Part shown: one piece after another, positions 24,061-38,635 of the stretch | Numbering within the stretch: the stretch's first letter is position 1 | How the letters are laid out: each line of letters opens with the position of its first letter | From: Aspergillus flavus | Taxonomy: Eukaryota; Ascomycota; Eurotiomycetes; Eurotiales; Aspergillaceae | Assembly: GCF_009017415.1 (NCBI RefSeq) | Contig: NC_092408.1 | Location: forward strand, 2,418,001 to 2,482,000 | Reading direction: 5' to 3' | Length of the DNA stretch: 64,000 bases | Notes under the pieces: generated by a model | What the model saw: only the letters and a program-made list of their open reading frames with translations | The model's database searches: none | Told to the model about the DNA's origin: nothing | Made by a program: the position numbers and the translations under genes

Positions 24061-27000
24061 AATTTAAAAAAAGCTTTAAAATTTAATAATTAATATTAAT
24101 ATTAACTTAAGCTTCTTATTTATAGAAAAAATAGTTTTAAAAAAAATCTATAATATATATTAAAATAGTTAATAATAGTTAAACTTTTTAAAAAAATCTT
24201 TTAGAAAAAGAAAATAGAACTTAAGATTTAAGCTAAAAAATACTATAAAAAAATTAATTTTTAAAGATTTTTTATTAAATATATAGAGAGAAATAAGAAT
24301 ATAAAATTATTTTTATTTAAACATTTACTAAATAAAATAGATAGAGTCGTAGATATTTAATAGATTAATTTAATTATAAAATATAGAATTTTTATATTTA
24401 AAATATATTATGATTATATAAAATTAATATATTAATTAATATTATAATTCTAAAATCTCTAATAATATTATTAATCTATATAAAATAGAAAGAAATATCT
24501 TAAATATTAAAATTATAGTTAATTCTATAGATTTTAAAAAATATAGTTAAATAGCTATTAATTATTATTAATTTTATTATATATATAGATAAAATTTATA
24601 AAATAAAAAAAATATTATTTTAAAATATAGATATATTCTTATATAAACTATATATATAAAAATTTTTAATATAAAAAAAATATTTTATATAACTATTCTA
24701 TAATTTATTTATAATTTTTATAATTTAACAAAATTTATAAATAATTTGTATTATATAATGATTTTTTATTACGCTACTCTAATTCTTTTATAAAAATTTA
24801 AAATAAAAATTTCTATTTAAATAATATATATTAAAGATAAGTTTAGCTTAAAAACTATATAAAATATTTTAAAATATAATTTTTTAAAGATATATATATT
24901 TACTATAAAAAAGAAAAAAGATCTATGCATATATAGTTTATTAGTAGCTGTAATAAATAATACTAAAATTCAATAATAAATTTAAATTTAAAAATAAATT
25001 ATTGTTTAAAAATAAAAAAGAGAATAATAATAATAAATAGAAAAAAAATATAATTTAAAATAGATTAATTAAAAGAATAAAATATTAAAAAATTATAAAA
25101 GTAAAAAGTTAGAGAAAAAGATATATATCTTTATTATAGATCTAAATATAATATTATAATATATTAATATTTTTATTTTACTTTATAATTAAAAAACTAG
25201 ACTCTATATAATATAATTTTATAGGTATATTAAATCTTTAAGTTTATAATTAAAATAAAAAAGATAAATATAAATTATATAATATCTATATAATTTCTAG
25301 ATATTCATTTAGCTTTAAATATACTATTTTTTAATAAAATAGTAATTAAAATTTTTAATATATTAATAATATTATAATAATTATTTAATACTAATAGGTT
25401 CAAATATCTAACTCTAGATCAAAAGAATTTAATAGAATATAGAGATTTTTTTTATAAAATCTTTAAATATAGTATATTTATAGAAAATATTATAGAAATT
25501 TAAAAAAATAGATTATATTAAAATAAATCTAGATATAGAAGATAGTTAGACTATAATATTATATATTAAGATATACTATTAATTTAAAATATATTTTAGA
25601 TTTCTTTTAGTTTAAAAAATTAAATAAAAATAAAAAGTTTTCTAAAATAATCTAGACTATATATTTAGATTAGCTAATAGTATTATAAAAAATTTATCTA
25701 AAATATCTATAATATTTGTTTTTTTCTATATCTACGCGCTTAAAATTTTTCTTATAAAAAACGAAATTTTAAATATATAAAGAAAATATTATAGCTATAA
25801 TAATTAATATTATAATTTTATATTATTATTTTAATTATATAGAAATACTAAGAATTATAGTTATAATGAAAATATAAGATATTAAATTAAAATCTAGTAA
25901 TAATAAATACTATAAGATATATTATAAAATTAAAATAAAATATTAAATATTCTAGATACTATAGATTTATTTTATTAATATTTATATCTCTAGTATATAG
26001 ATATATAGAAAATTAGTTTAATTAGCTATAATAAATATAACTATTTCTTAATTATAATTAATAATATAATAGAATTAATATATATTATAATATTGTATAA
26101 TAAAAAAAAAGTTTTAGATATTTTAATAAGAATAAATTGAAAATATTATAATATAATAGAAAGATATATTATTTGCTAATATTTAGATAGAGAAAAAGAA
26201 TTTAAATAGATAAAAGAGTCTAGTAAAGATATATAAATTAAGTTAATATTTTTTTATATATTTAAAATAAATAGTAAAACTAAAAAAATTAATAGTATTT
26301 TTGATTAAATAGTTAAATTAATAATAATTAATTCTAATCTATTAAATTATCTTTAGTTCTATATAATTAATATAGCAGCTAAAATATTTAATTAATTTAT
26401 TTTACTAGAAAAGACTATGTTAGATATAATTATATATAAATATTAATTTTTATTATATTTTATTATATAAAAAAGTATTTCTAGATTTTATAAAGATTTA
26501 TAATTATTAAATATATATTTATATATTATAAAAAGATTATATAGTATAAAAAATTAAAATTATATATATAAATTAAATATTTTATTAGTTTTAAAAAACT
26601 AATAAATAATTATAAAAAGTATAGATATTAAGAAAAAATTAACTTAAAAAATCTTATAATATTATATTTAATAAAAATTATATATTTAAAAATAATAAAA
26701 ATTTAGAGAAATAAAAAAAAATTTATATCTATAATTTTAAAAGATTTTTTAGATAAAAAAATACATATATTAGATTATCTAAAAATCTAGTAGAATTTAA
26801 TATTTTTAAAAAATAATTTACTATATTTCTAGAGATTATCATAAATTAAATTTATACAATTTTAAAATTTTAAAATAAAGAATTTATTAAATATAGTATA
26901 GTAGTCTTATAAATAGATAAAGTAATTAATTTAATTAAAAATCTAGAATAATATACTATAAAAGACTTTATATAAAAATAAGATTTTAGAAAAATCTTAG

Positions 27001-28829
27001 AATTATTAATTAATTTAATTACTCTTAATCTAATATAAAAATCTAATTAAATAATAAAAAAAATATTTATATAATTGAAAAATAAATAGACCTATAAAAT
27101 ATACTTTAGAAATTAAGAAATTTAAAATATAAAGAATTTTTAAACTATTATATAAATAAATATTAACTAATTCTCTTATTTAAAGATCTATAAAATTAAA
27201 ATTTTTAGAAATTATATTAAAATATTAATATTTTTTTTTATAAAATATTAAAAGAATATAATATATACTTAAATTAAAAACATTATAAAACTTAATATAT
27301 ATAATATTATAAAGAAACTAGAAAATATATATATTCTATTAAATAAATAGATATTTAATTTAAAGATTAATTTAAAAAATTATATTATTAATTTTAGAGT
27401 TTATTAAATAATATATAGTAATTTTTAATATTCTAGAATTAGTTATAAATATATATATATTTTAATAGTAGAAGAAATATTTTTAAAACTATTTTTTATT
27501 ATAATAGCTATAAAAAAGTTAAAATAAGAATAGTATAATATTATCTCTATCTATCTTTATATAATTTTAAAAAATAAGATTTATATATATATTAGTTAAC
27601 TAATTTTATAAAAGAAAATAATAACTATATATATTAGTTTAATTAAATTTTATATAGTCTATAAAAAATAATAAATCTATAGTATAAAATTTTTTAAAAA
27701 AAGCTAAAAAAATAGACTTTAAATTTATTTAAAAAAACTTTTATATCTTTATACTAAATAATATTATATTATTAATATATAATATATATTAATAATATAA
27801 TTATTATAGTAAAAATATAGAAAAAAATTAACTAAATTAAAAAGATTTTATAAAAAGCTTTTAGATTAATAGAAATGGATAAATTGATTTACTTTTTAGA
27901 ATATAATATAATTAAAAACTATAAAAAAGATTTTATATTATTTTTTTAATTTATATCTATTAAAAAAATATTTATTTATTATAATAGAAATAATTAACTA
28001 TTTTAATCGCTAGATTCTTATAGATCTAAACTATAGAAAAAAATAGAATATTAAATTTTTTAATAATTTTTTAAAATATTAATATCTAGTTAAAAAACTT
28101 AATTATTTTATAATTAAAATTTAGTTTAATATTAAGAATATAATATTTCTATTTTAATAATAAATAAATATCTTTATTAAGATAGATTAAAAAGCTATAA
28201 TAGATATACTTAAATATTTAAAAATAATAAATTATTTAAGAATTAAATTAAATATAGATTATATACATAGATTAAAAACCTATATTAATATAATATATTA
28301 AAATTATAAAAATAGAAAATTAATCAAAAATATTATTATAATAATATATATAGAAGTCTTTATTTTATAGATTTTATATAAATAGATTTTTATAGTATTA
28401 TTAAGTATAATCGCAAAGTTTCTTATATATAATACTATAATTAAGAAGTCTTTTTTTATTAGAAAAGTATTTAAGATACTAGGTCTATCTATTAATCTAG
28501 AAATTATAAATAATAGTAAATTAATTATTTTTATAAATAGTTAAAATAGTATAAAGATTTTTTAGTATAGTAACTATATATTAACTATAAAATAATTTAA
28601 TAATTAATATTTTTTTATATAAGACTTTCTATAGATTAATTAAATTTATCTAAAATTTATATTATTAAGAAATAATATAGTAAATATATTAATTAAATCT
28701 CTAAATTATAAGATCTTTATTATTATAAAAGAAGAAATAATATTATAAACTATTAATATCTTAAAAATTAAAAATAATATTTAATTAAAAAATTATATTA
28801 GCTTCTATAGTATAAGATCTAGAGAAATA
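24061..28829 (+). pseudogene. Copia gag-pol relic of element C
   Basis: At 27650-27690 the plus strand reads LYSL*KIINL*YK, the RIP-altered form of the copia RT block LYGLKQ-x-PRLWYK. About 120 bp further on, FYIFI corresponds to the CVF block and YINNIIII (27776-27810 region, one frame away) to YVDD plus its hydrophobic tail. The frame change between them shows at least one indel. Integrase and RNase H regions must flank this but I could not fix their motifs. The polyprotein is non-functional. Confidence 0.7.
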
Positions 28830-28947
28830 TATTAACTATAGGATTCTAATTAGATCTAGTATCGAAGAGTTTCTTTATTAAATAGATAAATAGTTAGAAT
28901 CTCTTTTTTAAAAGAATCAATAATTTCTATTCTATAAGAATTTAATA
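28830..28947 (+). repeat. Right LTR of element C, 118 bp
   Basis: It aligns base for base in length with 23927-24044; differences are almost all G/A and C/T. It is the more RIP-converted of the pair, although aggattctaattagatctag is still recognisable. Confidence 0.85.
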
Positions 28948-29569
28948 ATAATTATTAAAATTATTAAAATTAATATAAAAGTTAATTTATAAATTAAATT
29001 TAAAATATATATATTACTTTATAAATAATTTGTTAAATTATATATTATAGTTAATTTATTTTTTATATTTTATTTTTAATAATAAAATTTTTTTTAAATC
29101 TATTAATAATAATAATAATTTTTTTATATATTTTTATAAAATTTTTAACTATGTTAATATTATTTATATAAAGTATTTTAATATATAAAAATTAATTATT
29201 AAATATATTTTTATATTAGTTAATAATTTAAGTTTATAATTATTTAAATTTTAATTTATAATAAAAAAATAAAATAGATTATTAATATTTTAAAAAAAAT
29301 AAATTTTAAAAATATAAAGTTAATAATTTTATATATTAATTTTATATTAATTATATAATTTATTTAAAATATATAGTTTTATATCTATTTTAAATATATC
29401 AAAATCTTACTATATTAAATTTATAAAATTATTTATAAAAATATAATTTAAATAAGTAATTAAAAAAATTAAAATTTATTAATACATTCAAAATATTATA
29501 GATATTAAAGATATTATTTTTTTAAAAGAATTTTAAAATTTTAATTATATTATTAAAAAAGTATATAAT

Positions 29570-29718
29570 TATTTAAAAATTTTGTATTAAATTAAAGACT
29601 TTTTATTTATATCTATACAATTTAAACTAATATAAAAGATCTCTCTTTATCTATAGAATTATTAAGAATTTAAGAATTTTATCTTTAATTAAAAACTTAT
29701 ATTTTTTATTTATCTATA
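29570..29718 (+). repeat. E2 3' LTR, 149 bp
   Basis: Same length as the 5' LTR at 18359-18507. The start tatttaaaaatttt corresponds to tgcctagaagttct by G/A and C/T changes only. It ends tctata, probably TCTACA before RIP. Confidence 0.75.
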
Positions 29719-30265
29719 ATAACGTTAGTTAGTAAATAGAAAACTAATTAATAATGATTAAATACAAATTAATAAATAATAATTAATATATTAATATCTT
29801 AATAATATTAACTAGTAGTTAGTTTAGTAAAGCTATTCATTAGATTATTTTTTCTATTAATATAATTAATTATAATTATGCTTTTTTTATAAAAAATCCT
29901 AGATTTATAAATATTATATATTTATTTATTTAAATACACGTATTTAATTAATAAATAATATTATTATATTAGCTTTATTATTATTAATATAAATAGAGGT
30001 AATTTTATCTATTAATAAATTAATAGATTTTATAATTTTTTAAAGCTAAAGTCTGTTATAGATTATTAAAATAATTATAATTATTTTAGTATTTTATATA
30101 ATATAGAAATATTAGTATAGAAAGCTATATATATTTATATAAATTTTTTATCTATATAATCTATAAACTTTTATATATAAATTAGTTATATATTATTTAT
30201 CTTATTATTATTATTTTTAATTTTTTATATAGCTTTATTTTTAGTATTATTTAAATACATAATAT
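29719..30265. other. AT-rich spacer, no gene
   Basis: Between the E2 3' LTR and the R8 solo LTR. Its first 50 bases resemble 17946-17996 right of E1. A few less mutated words occur (aacgttagttag, tacacgtatt) but there is no reading frame, LTR or RNA gene that I can support. Confidence 0.4.
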
Positions 30266-30566
30266 TGTTGAAACCTGGAATTTAGTAAATCCTACGTAGT
30301 TAGTCTTAGTAGATAACTCTAGTTAATTAATAAAAAGCTAGTAGATAATTATTAAATAGAAATTAAAAATAATTAATATCTTAATATCTTAATATTATAG
30401 TAATATATTATTTATTTATTTAGAGATCTCTAGATCTACTATTATATTTAATTAATTATTATTATTTATTTATTTATTTTATTTTGTTTATTGTATTATT
30501 ATTATATTATTTTAGAGTTATTTATATTCTATAATTATTATTATTACACTACTACTATAGTCTATA
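30266..30566 (+). repeat. R8 solo LTR, about 301 bp
   Basis: It starts TGTTGAAACCTGGAATTTAG, in the style of a copia LTR, and ends tctata (TCTACA before RIP). The first 70 bases retain G+C. A 5'-truncated copy is at 16109-16472. The flanking 5-mers aatat and tatta do not match, and no internal region is attached, so I call it a solo LTR with modest confidence. Confidence 0.55.
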
Positions 30567-30589
30567 TATTAATTAATTAATATATCATT

Positions 30590-33500
30590 AAGTTAATATA
30601 CTAGATTACTCTATATTATTTTAACTTATTAATTTTATTTTTATTTATTAATCAATTTAATACTAAGATATTATATTTTATTAATTTTATTAAATTAATA
30701 TACTTTACTTTTTTATTATTATTTAAATATTATTTCTATTTATTAAATTAAAATATTAATTAATTTTATTTATATTATACTATTAAAAGTTTTTTAAAAA
30801 AAACTTTATTATTATTTAAAATATTAGAATTTAAAAAATAAATAATAATTTAATTATCTAAGCTCTATACTTTATATATATAAAATCTACTAGAAAAATT
30901 AAAATCTTATTTATATTTTAATTATAATTTTTAAAATATACTATATCTATAGATATAGATTAATTTAATATAAATTAATATTTATTTATTAAACTAGTAA
31001 TATTACTAAAAAATCTATTATAGAAATAATTATTAATTATTTTATCTATAGTTTAATAAATTTAAATATATTAATTATCTAGATTAGTTTTAATTTTAGC
31101 TAATACTAGATATCTATTTAAATCGTAATTATTATGTATAAATAATATAGTTTTAAATAATAATACTAAAATTGATTTTTTTATTATATTATTTTTTTTT
31201 ATTTAATTTTATTAATCTTTTTTATTTTATTAATTTTATTTTAAATTTAAATTTATAATATAAAATTTATATAAACTAGTATATAATTAATATTAAAAAT
31301 TTAAATACTTAATAAATAATATATAATATAAAATTAATAATTATTTTAAATAATTTTAAAATATAATAAATAGTTTAAATTATTAATTACTAATAAATTA
31401 TTAATTTTTTTAAAATTAAATACTATTAATTATAAACAACTCTAGAGATAATAATTAATTAAAAAATATTATTAATTATAAAAAAAAATCTATAATAAAA
31501 GCTAATCTATAAATAATACTATATAAAGTAGTTTTAAATTAATTTATATTTAAATTAATTAATTTTAAAAAATAATCTCTATATATTCTATTTTTTAAAT
31601 AGAAATAATTTATACTAATAATTAAATAATTTAATATATAAGCTAATTATATACTATAATTATTTATTTAAAAAATACTATATAATATAAAAGCTACTTA
31701 TATTAAAAATATATTTAATTAATCAATATTAATATAAAATATATTAGATTTAGATTTTAAAAACATATTCTAAAATTTATTAAATAATTATTTTAAAATA
31801 ATTTTTTAGATAATTAAAATTTAAAATAGAAATTTAAGTAAAATATTATTTTTATTTATATGAAAAATTATTAATTATTTAATAAATTTAAAATCTACAA
31901 TTAAAATTAAAGAGAATTTAACTATAATTTACTAAATAGATTATATATTAATATTTTCTATTTTAATAATAAATATAATTATATTCTACAACTATACTCT
32001 GAAAATTAAGTTTAAAATTAATGCTATTTATAAAATTAATTAATCTAACTATATTAGATTAAAAAATTGATAACTTATATTTTTTAATAATTTAATTTAA
32101 TAATTATAGATTAATAAATAAATTAAAATTATTTTAATTAAATTTATTAATAATTTATTATTAAATATTAATCTCTATATTAATAATAGGAAAATTAATT
32201 AATATTTTAGTATAATTAATAAATATAAATATAGCGATTTTTATAATAGCTATAAAATAAATATAATTTTTATTTATTATTAAAAAAAATATATTAAGAA
32301 ATAGAAAATTAATTATTAAATTATAATTATTAATTTAAATAGTTATTTATAAAAACTAAAATTTTATTTAACTAAATTAACTATTTATTATATAATAATT
32401 AGAACTATAATTAAAATAAAGATTTTTTACAATATTTTTTAAAAAATTATTTTAACTTTAATAATTATTTAATTAAAAAAGATTAATAGAATTTTTTTAT
32501 AAATTTTAGAATATTTAAATATTTAATATTAATAGTTTTATCTAATATATATAATATAGTAAAGAATTTAATTTAAAAAATAATTTATAGATATATTTAA
32601 ATTAATATACTAGATTTTAAATAAATAATTTAATTTTAAAAAATTTAATTATTATTACGTTTAATTATCTGGAATCTATTATATAAAATAAGAATTTATA
32701 ATTTTAATAATATATTATTACTAAAATAAATATTAAATCTATAGATTTATAATATACGATATATTTTAATATTATTTATTTAATAAATATAATAAATAAA
32801 ATTTTTATTAAATTCTTTTCTATAAAGATTTATAATATAGAGTTTTTATTAGTACTAGATATTAGATTTAAATATATTTTAATTTAATTTATTATATTTA
32901 ATTTATATTTTTTTAATTTATTATTTAATAATATATATATAAAGCTAATAGTTAAAGCTTAACTAATTAAAGAAGTTAAAATTAAATTTTTAATTAATAT
33001 ATATATATTAATTATAAAAGATTTTTATTTAATTTTAATATTAGATTAATAATAATCTAGTTTTATTAAAATATACTAATATCTATTATTATATAAATTA
33101 AATTATATTAAATAATTACTATACTAGTATATATTATTAAATATATAGTTATATTTTTTTTTTAAAAAATAAAAATTTAAATATATATTAAATATATATT
33201 ATTTAAAAATAGAGATCTATTTTTTAAATTAATTATATATTTATATTTAATTAATTTAGAATTTTTTTATATAGAGATAATTAATAATTTATATAATTTT
33301 ATTATTTATATTAAATACTAATATTTTAATACTATATTAAATACTAATATTTTAATACTATATTAAATATTAATTATATTATAACTTATTAAATTAATAA
33401 TATAAAGATAATAGATAAAAATATATAGAAAAAAAATAAAATATTAAATTTTTAAAATAATATTTATATAAAAAAATAGTATTTAATAATAGTATAATAG

Positions 33501-33985
33501 TATATATAAAAAATTAAAAAATTTATAATTAATTAAAATAACTTATTAATCTATATAAATATCTATAAAATAAACTAAATTTAATAATTAATATATTAGA
33601 GAATTAATATATAAATATTCTATTTAAAAAAAATTAAAAAATTAAATTATTTAAATTAAAAATTTATAAAGTAGAATTAAAAAACTATACTACAATAAAT
33701 AAAATATTTAATAAATTATATAATTATAGAAAAATATTCTAGTATATTAAATGTATACTATCTATTTATTTAATATTTATTATTTATAAACTAGTTTAGA
33801 ATAGTAAAATTAATAAATAAATAATAAAAAAAAGTAGTAATTAATATATAATAATTAAATTAATAAATAGAACTAGATTTATATTTAATTTTAGTATATT
33901 GTAAAATTTTAAATTTAATATAAAAATATTTTTATATTACTATTATTAATATTTTAAAATTTTTTTATTAATTCTCTATATAATT
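30590..33985 (+). mobile_element. R4 repeat, longest copy (about 3.4 kb), family unknown
   Basis: Landmarks shared with 20957-23309 begin at actctatattattttaac (about 30615) and run to the right end. The portion from 32330 on is matched in reverse by 57391-58880, down to tctctatataattt at about 33970. Compared with the E2 copy it has extra sequence near 30770-31430 and at the right end. No terminal repeat and no recognised protein. A 26-bp tandem duplication sits at 33314-33365. Confidence 0.55.
33314..33365. repeat. 26-bp perfect tandem duplication in R4
   Basis: The unit aatactaatattttaatac plus tatatta occurs twice head to tail (33314-33339 and 33340-33365). The paralogue near 22795 has one unit only. 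Confidence 0.85.
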
Positions 33986-34430
33986 TAATTATTAAAAATA
34001 ATTAATAATTATTATTTATAGAGAGCAAGAGTAATTTTATATTATTACTATAAAGTTTATTAATTTAGTATTATATATTTAGTAAATAATAGATCTTGAT
34101 TTTATTAAATTTATAACATTTTATTAAATATATATTAATAATATAGTTATTATTTTTATTATATTTAATCTATATATTCTTTATTTAATTTAAATATTTA
34201 ATAAATTAATAGAAATAAATATTAAACTAGCATTATAAAAATTATATATTAATTTTTTAAATATATATTTATTTAAATAAATAATAAATAATCTAGATAT
34301 TTTTATATTAAATAATAAATTTTAAACTATATAATGAATTATTTTCTTAACTATCTTAAAAAATCTCGAATAGTCTTTAGATATAATAGACTATTTAAGA
34401 TATTTTATTAAATAATATATAATAAAAATA
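33986..34430. other. AT-rich spacer, no gene
   Basis: Between R4 and the gypsy remnant G3. A short G-richer word (gagagcaagag, 34021-34031) stands out, but nothing can be assigned. Confidence 0.35.
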
Positions 34431-35090
34431 GATTTTTTTAAAAATATATTAATTTCTAATAAATTTTATATTAAATAATTATAATCTATATTTTTATTTA
34501 ATTCTATATTAATTAAAAAAAATATTTAAAGAATTATAAACTAAATTTATAAAAGTATAATTTTTAATATATTTTAATCTAGTTCTATATTATATATTAA
34601 TCTAGATATTTTAAAAAAAAAAGCTATAGAATAATAATCTATTATATAATTTATAAATATTAAAATCTTATAATATTATTTTCTAGAATTAATATAAAAC
34701 TAATATTATTTTTAAATGTATATTTAATTATAGCTAAATAGCGCTATTAATTAATTAAATTAAAATCTTTTATTTAATTTAGATATTATATAAAGTTAAA
34801 TATTTAATAAAAATTTTTTATTAATTAACTATTATTTATATAGATTGTATAGTAATAATTAATATAATTAAGTAAATAATATTAAATATTATTATAATTA
34901 AATATTTAAATTAATATTTAATTCGCGCGTCTGTATATATATAATAATTTTATCTAGAATTATTCTATAAATTAAATAAAATAAATATTATTATTAATAT
35001 ATTATTATATCTTTGTATAATAAATATTTTAATTTTAAATAAAAAAATACTTAATTTTAATACTTTATTTATATATTTATTAATTAAAAT
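34430..35090 (-). pseudogene. Gypsy remnant G3 (protease-RT linker region)
   Basis: The plus strand aligns with 15560-15920, the upstream part of minus-strand G2, including the GC word attcgcgcgtctg at 34922-34934 (G2: tttacgcgttt at 15747-15757). By extension it belongs to the same gypsy family, minus strand. Only this upstream portion could be aligned. RT and integrase motifs were not found beside it. Confidence 0.5.
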
Positions 35091-36540
35091 ATTACTAAAT
35101 TTTAAAAAATCTATTTATTAAATATATAAAGATAATTATTATATTTTTGTTATATTAAATATAATTTAATTTAATAAAGAAAAGTATTAACTATTTTATT
35201 TTATATTAAAAATAATAGTATATTATATATAGTTAAAAAAAAATAAATTAATAAAATAATCTTTAGCTATATACTTTTTAATTATTAGTTAAATCTATTT
35301 TTAAAATACTATATAATAATAATATTTCTTAAAACTTAAGCAAATATTTAATAACTATAGATAAATTAATTATATATTAAAAAAAAGCTACTATAGATAT
35401 ATATTATAAATTATTTATTTTATTTTATTTAATAAAATATATTACTATATATTTTATAGTTTTTTTTAATCTATATTAATATTATTAGTTCTATTCTATA
35501 TTATAATAATAAATTTTATAATAAATCTATTTATTAATTATTAATAATTTAATTAGCTATTTATTATTTATAATAAATTTATAAAATAAATTAAATTAAT
35601 ATTAAAAAATATAATATAGTCTATATAATAATAGAGATAAATAATTATTATATTTTTTTAATATTATAATTAAATAATCTCTATATATTTTATAATAAAT
35701 AAAGATTTTAAATTTATTAGTAAATTTTTAAAAAAATTATTTATTAAATTAAAAATTAAATAGCTATATAGTATTATATATTATTTATAAATAAATAAAT
35801 AATTTAAATAAATAATTTAGATCATTTAAGTAATAATTAAATCTTTAAAAATTTTACTATTAACTAAATATATTTATTAGTATTAATTATTATAATAATT
35901 AATAATTTATTTAATATATGAATAAAAAAAAATTTTATTTAAACTATTATATAAAGTAGAATCTTAATAATTTTAAAACTTAATAAAAAATTCTTTTAAC
36001 TAAGATTTTTCAATAAAAATAAACATAGAAAAGATATTTATATTTATAGAAATATAGATAAAAATAATCTATAATTAATTCTATGAAATAATTAGATCTA
36101 ATATTAATAATTAAATATATTTATATTTATATAAAAATACTATTTTTTAATTAAAAAAAATTAATAAAATTTATATAATAATATACTAATCTTTTTATTA
36201 TTTTTAAATATATAGAATAGCTAGTATATAAAATAAATTTTTTTTAATTTAAAAAATTTATTTAGTAATTTTTATTATATAAATAAAACTAGTTACTATA
36301 GATCTATATAATTAATAATCTACTTAATTCTTATAAATAATTAATAATAATTTTTCTAATAAAAATAATTATTAAAAAATTAAATAAATTTTTAATAAAT
36401 ATATCTAATATTTTAAAAAATTTAAAATATCTATTATTAAGTACTTTAGATAAAGAAACTATAATATAAAAAATAATTAATAGATATAAATAAATAATAT
36501 TAATATCTAGAATTTAATAGATAAATTTAAAAAAATAGTT
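35091..36540. other. Unassigned AT-rich repeat DNA
   Basis: Mixed A-rich and T-rich blocks without a frame longer than a few dozen codons. The left part may be the upstream gag side of G3 on the minus strand. No LTR, terminal repeat or RNA gene recognised. Confidence 0.35.
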
Positions 36541-38635
36541 AATTAATATTATAAATAGTTATAGATTACTTTTATTAAAATTCTTTTATTTATTTTATTT
36601 TATTATATTTTTTATTTTATATATCTTTTATTTTATTATGTCTCTTATTTTATTATTATTAACTATTTTATTTTTATTTTTATTTAACTATATTTAATTA
36701 TTATAAAATATTCTTTTTATAGTATATTTATAATTTCTTTCTTTATAATTATTAATTATTTTACTATCCTTTATTATATTAATATAATTATTTAATAGCT
36801 ACTTTTTATATTAGCTATATTATAATAAAATATTATATTATTTTTAATATACCTAGAATTAGACTAATAGAATTAATAATAAATAAATAATATTTAATAA
36901 TATATTTAAAAAATATAAATTTATAGATTATTTACTATTAACTAGATATTAGATTTATATAATTTAAATATATTTATTTTATTTAATAAATATTAGATAT
37001 TTATTAATATAATTTAGAATTTAATATTATCTAATAGTTAATCTATTTTTAATACTAAATTAAATAATAATTAATATATTATAGTAATATTAGATTTATT
37101 AGTAAAAATAAAAGTAGACTATAATTTCTATAATTTTAATATTAATAATAATATTTAATTAAATAGACTATTTTAAAGAATATTCAATTATTATAATAAA
37201 AGATAAATATTATTAATTAATAATATATTACAAATACTATATATTTTTAAAAAAATATTTAATTATATTCTATTTATATTTAATAAATATAGATACTAAA
37301 GATATTCTAATATAAAACTTTTTTAATTTTAAAATAAATAATTTATTATTTAGTAGAAATATTATTAAAATAATATTTATTTATTTTTTATTATTAGCTA
37401 TTAATTTATAACTTAATTTTATTTAGTAATAAAAATATCTAGTCTATAATAGTTAAATTATAAAAATAAATTAATATCTATTTATAGTATAATTTTAATA
37501 ATTTTAATAAATCTTAGTTTTTTTTATATAATATTTTTTTATAATCTTATTATCTATTATTTTAATTTTTATTTTATAATTAATCTCTATTATTATTATA
37601 TAGTTTTTTAATATATTAATATTAGTTATAGATTCTCCTATAATAATATAGTTATTAATAGTTTTTATTATTATTTAAAATAGTTATTAATATTTTTTAT
37701 TATTAAATATAGTTTTTAGTATTTATTCTAGCTATTATTTTAATATTATTAATTAATTTTTTTTATCTATTCTCTATACTATAATTATTATTTTTAACTA
37801 TATTAAATTTCTTTAGATTTATATAATTTATTTATTACTATTATTATAATATTTATAGATTATATTAATCTATTATTATTTATTTATCTAATATTAATTA
37901 AAAGAATTATAATAATAACAATAGTATTAAAAATCTATTTTATAAAATACTATAATATATATTTATCTCTTTAGCTTATATTAATTTATAAAATTCTATT
38001 AATTTAATAGATATTTTAATTATTATAATATTAATCTATATAAAAGTATATATCTAGTTCTAAATCTTTTAATCTAATTAAAATAAATTAATACTTTATA
38101 GTTAGCTATTTTTTTTAATAAAAATATTAAGTTCTATTAAAAAATTACTATATAATATAAAAACTAAATTTTAAAATATAGTTAGTTCTAATAAAGAATA
38201 TAAACTTAATAATCTATAAAAAAAATTTAAAAAATATAAAGATTAAATTTTATATTTAATAATTTCTAATAATTTTTAATAATTTAGATCTTTAAATTAT
38301 ATATATAAATCTTATATTAAAATAAAAGATTATTATTTTTTAAATATAAAAATAATTTTAAACTATATTTATGTTTAGTATTTATAAATAAAAATCTATT
38401 ATTATATTATTAAATTAATTTTATTAATTATTATTTATTTATTCGTAAACTATTTTTTTAATATTAAATTATTATTTATTACTATTTATTTTTATTAAGA
38501 CTTTTTATATAAATTACAATCTTTTCTATAAATACTACAATTTTTATATTTAATTATAATATAAAATATTTTACAATATTAATAAAATTCTTTTTAATAA
38601 AGTTAAAATTTTTATTTAATATACTACATACTGTA
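36541..38635 (-). mobile_element. D-prime, left part: older D-family copy split by E3
   Basis: From about 38080 to 38635 this aligns in the same orientation with 44100-44702 of element D. The rest is pyrimidine-rich like D and is probably the same element, but I could not align it by eye. The homology ends where E3 sequence begins. The other half of D-prime starts at 56364, exactly outside the E3 LTR, matching D from about 45140. About 460 bp of D-prime and about 500 bp of E3 are missing at the left junction, so a deletion spans it. Confidence 0.55.

Larger units (their letters stand above)
23927..28947 (+). mobile_element. Ty1/copia element C, full length (5021 bp), RIP-degraded, nested in E2
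   Basis: The LTRs at 23927-24044 and 28830-28947 are both 118 bp; they begin TGTTGACTG and TATTAACTA (RIP-type changes) and end in ATA (from ACA). A primer-site-like ggttataagcc follows the left LTR and a purine-rich tract (agatctagagaaata) precedes the right LTR, both in agreement with plus orientation. Internally a copia RT signature is readable. The length is typical for copia. The sequence resumes E2 on both sides, so C is younger than E2. A second 5' fragment of the family lies at 57189-57390. Confidence 0.85.
18359..29718 (+). mobile_element. E2: copia-like LTR element, interrupted by R4 and copia C
   Basis: Matching 149-bp LTRs (18359-18507 and 29570-29718) bound the element. The 5' LTR begins TGCCTAGAAG and is followed by gactataaacttag, which resembles the primer site of copia element C. 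A copia-type protease motif and possible integrase zinc/pre-integrase text follow on the plus strand. R4 (about 20957-23309) and C (23927-28947) are later insertions; E3 and E1 show the uninterrupted sequence at these two points. Without them the element is only about 3.9 kb, short for an autonomous copia element, and I found no RT, so it may be a deletion derivative. Confidence 0.7.
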
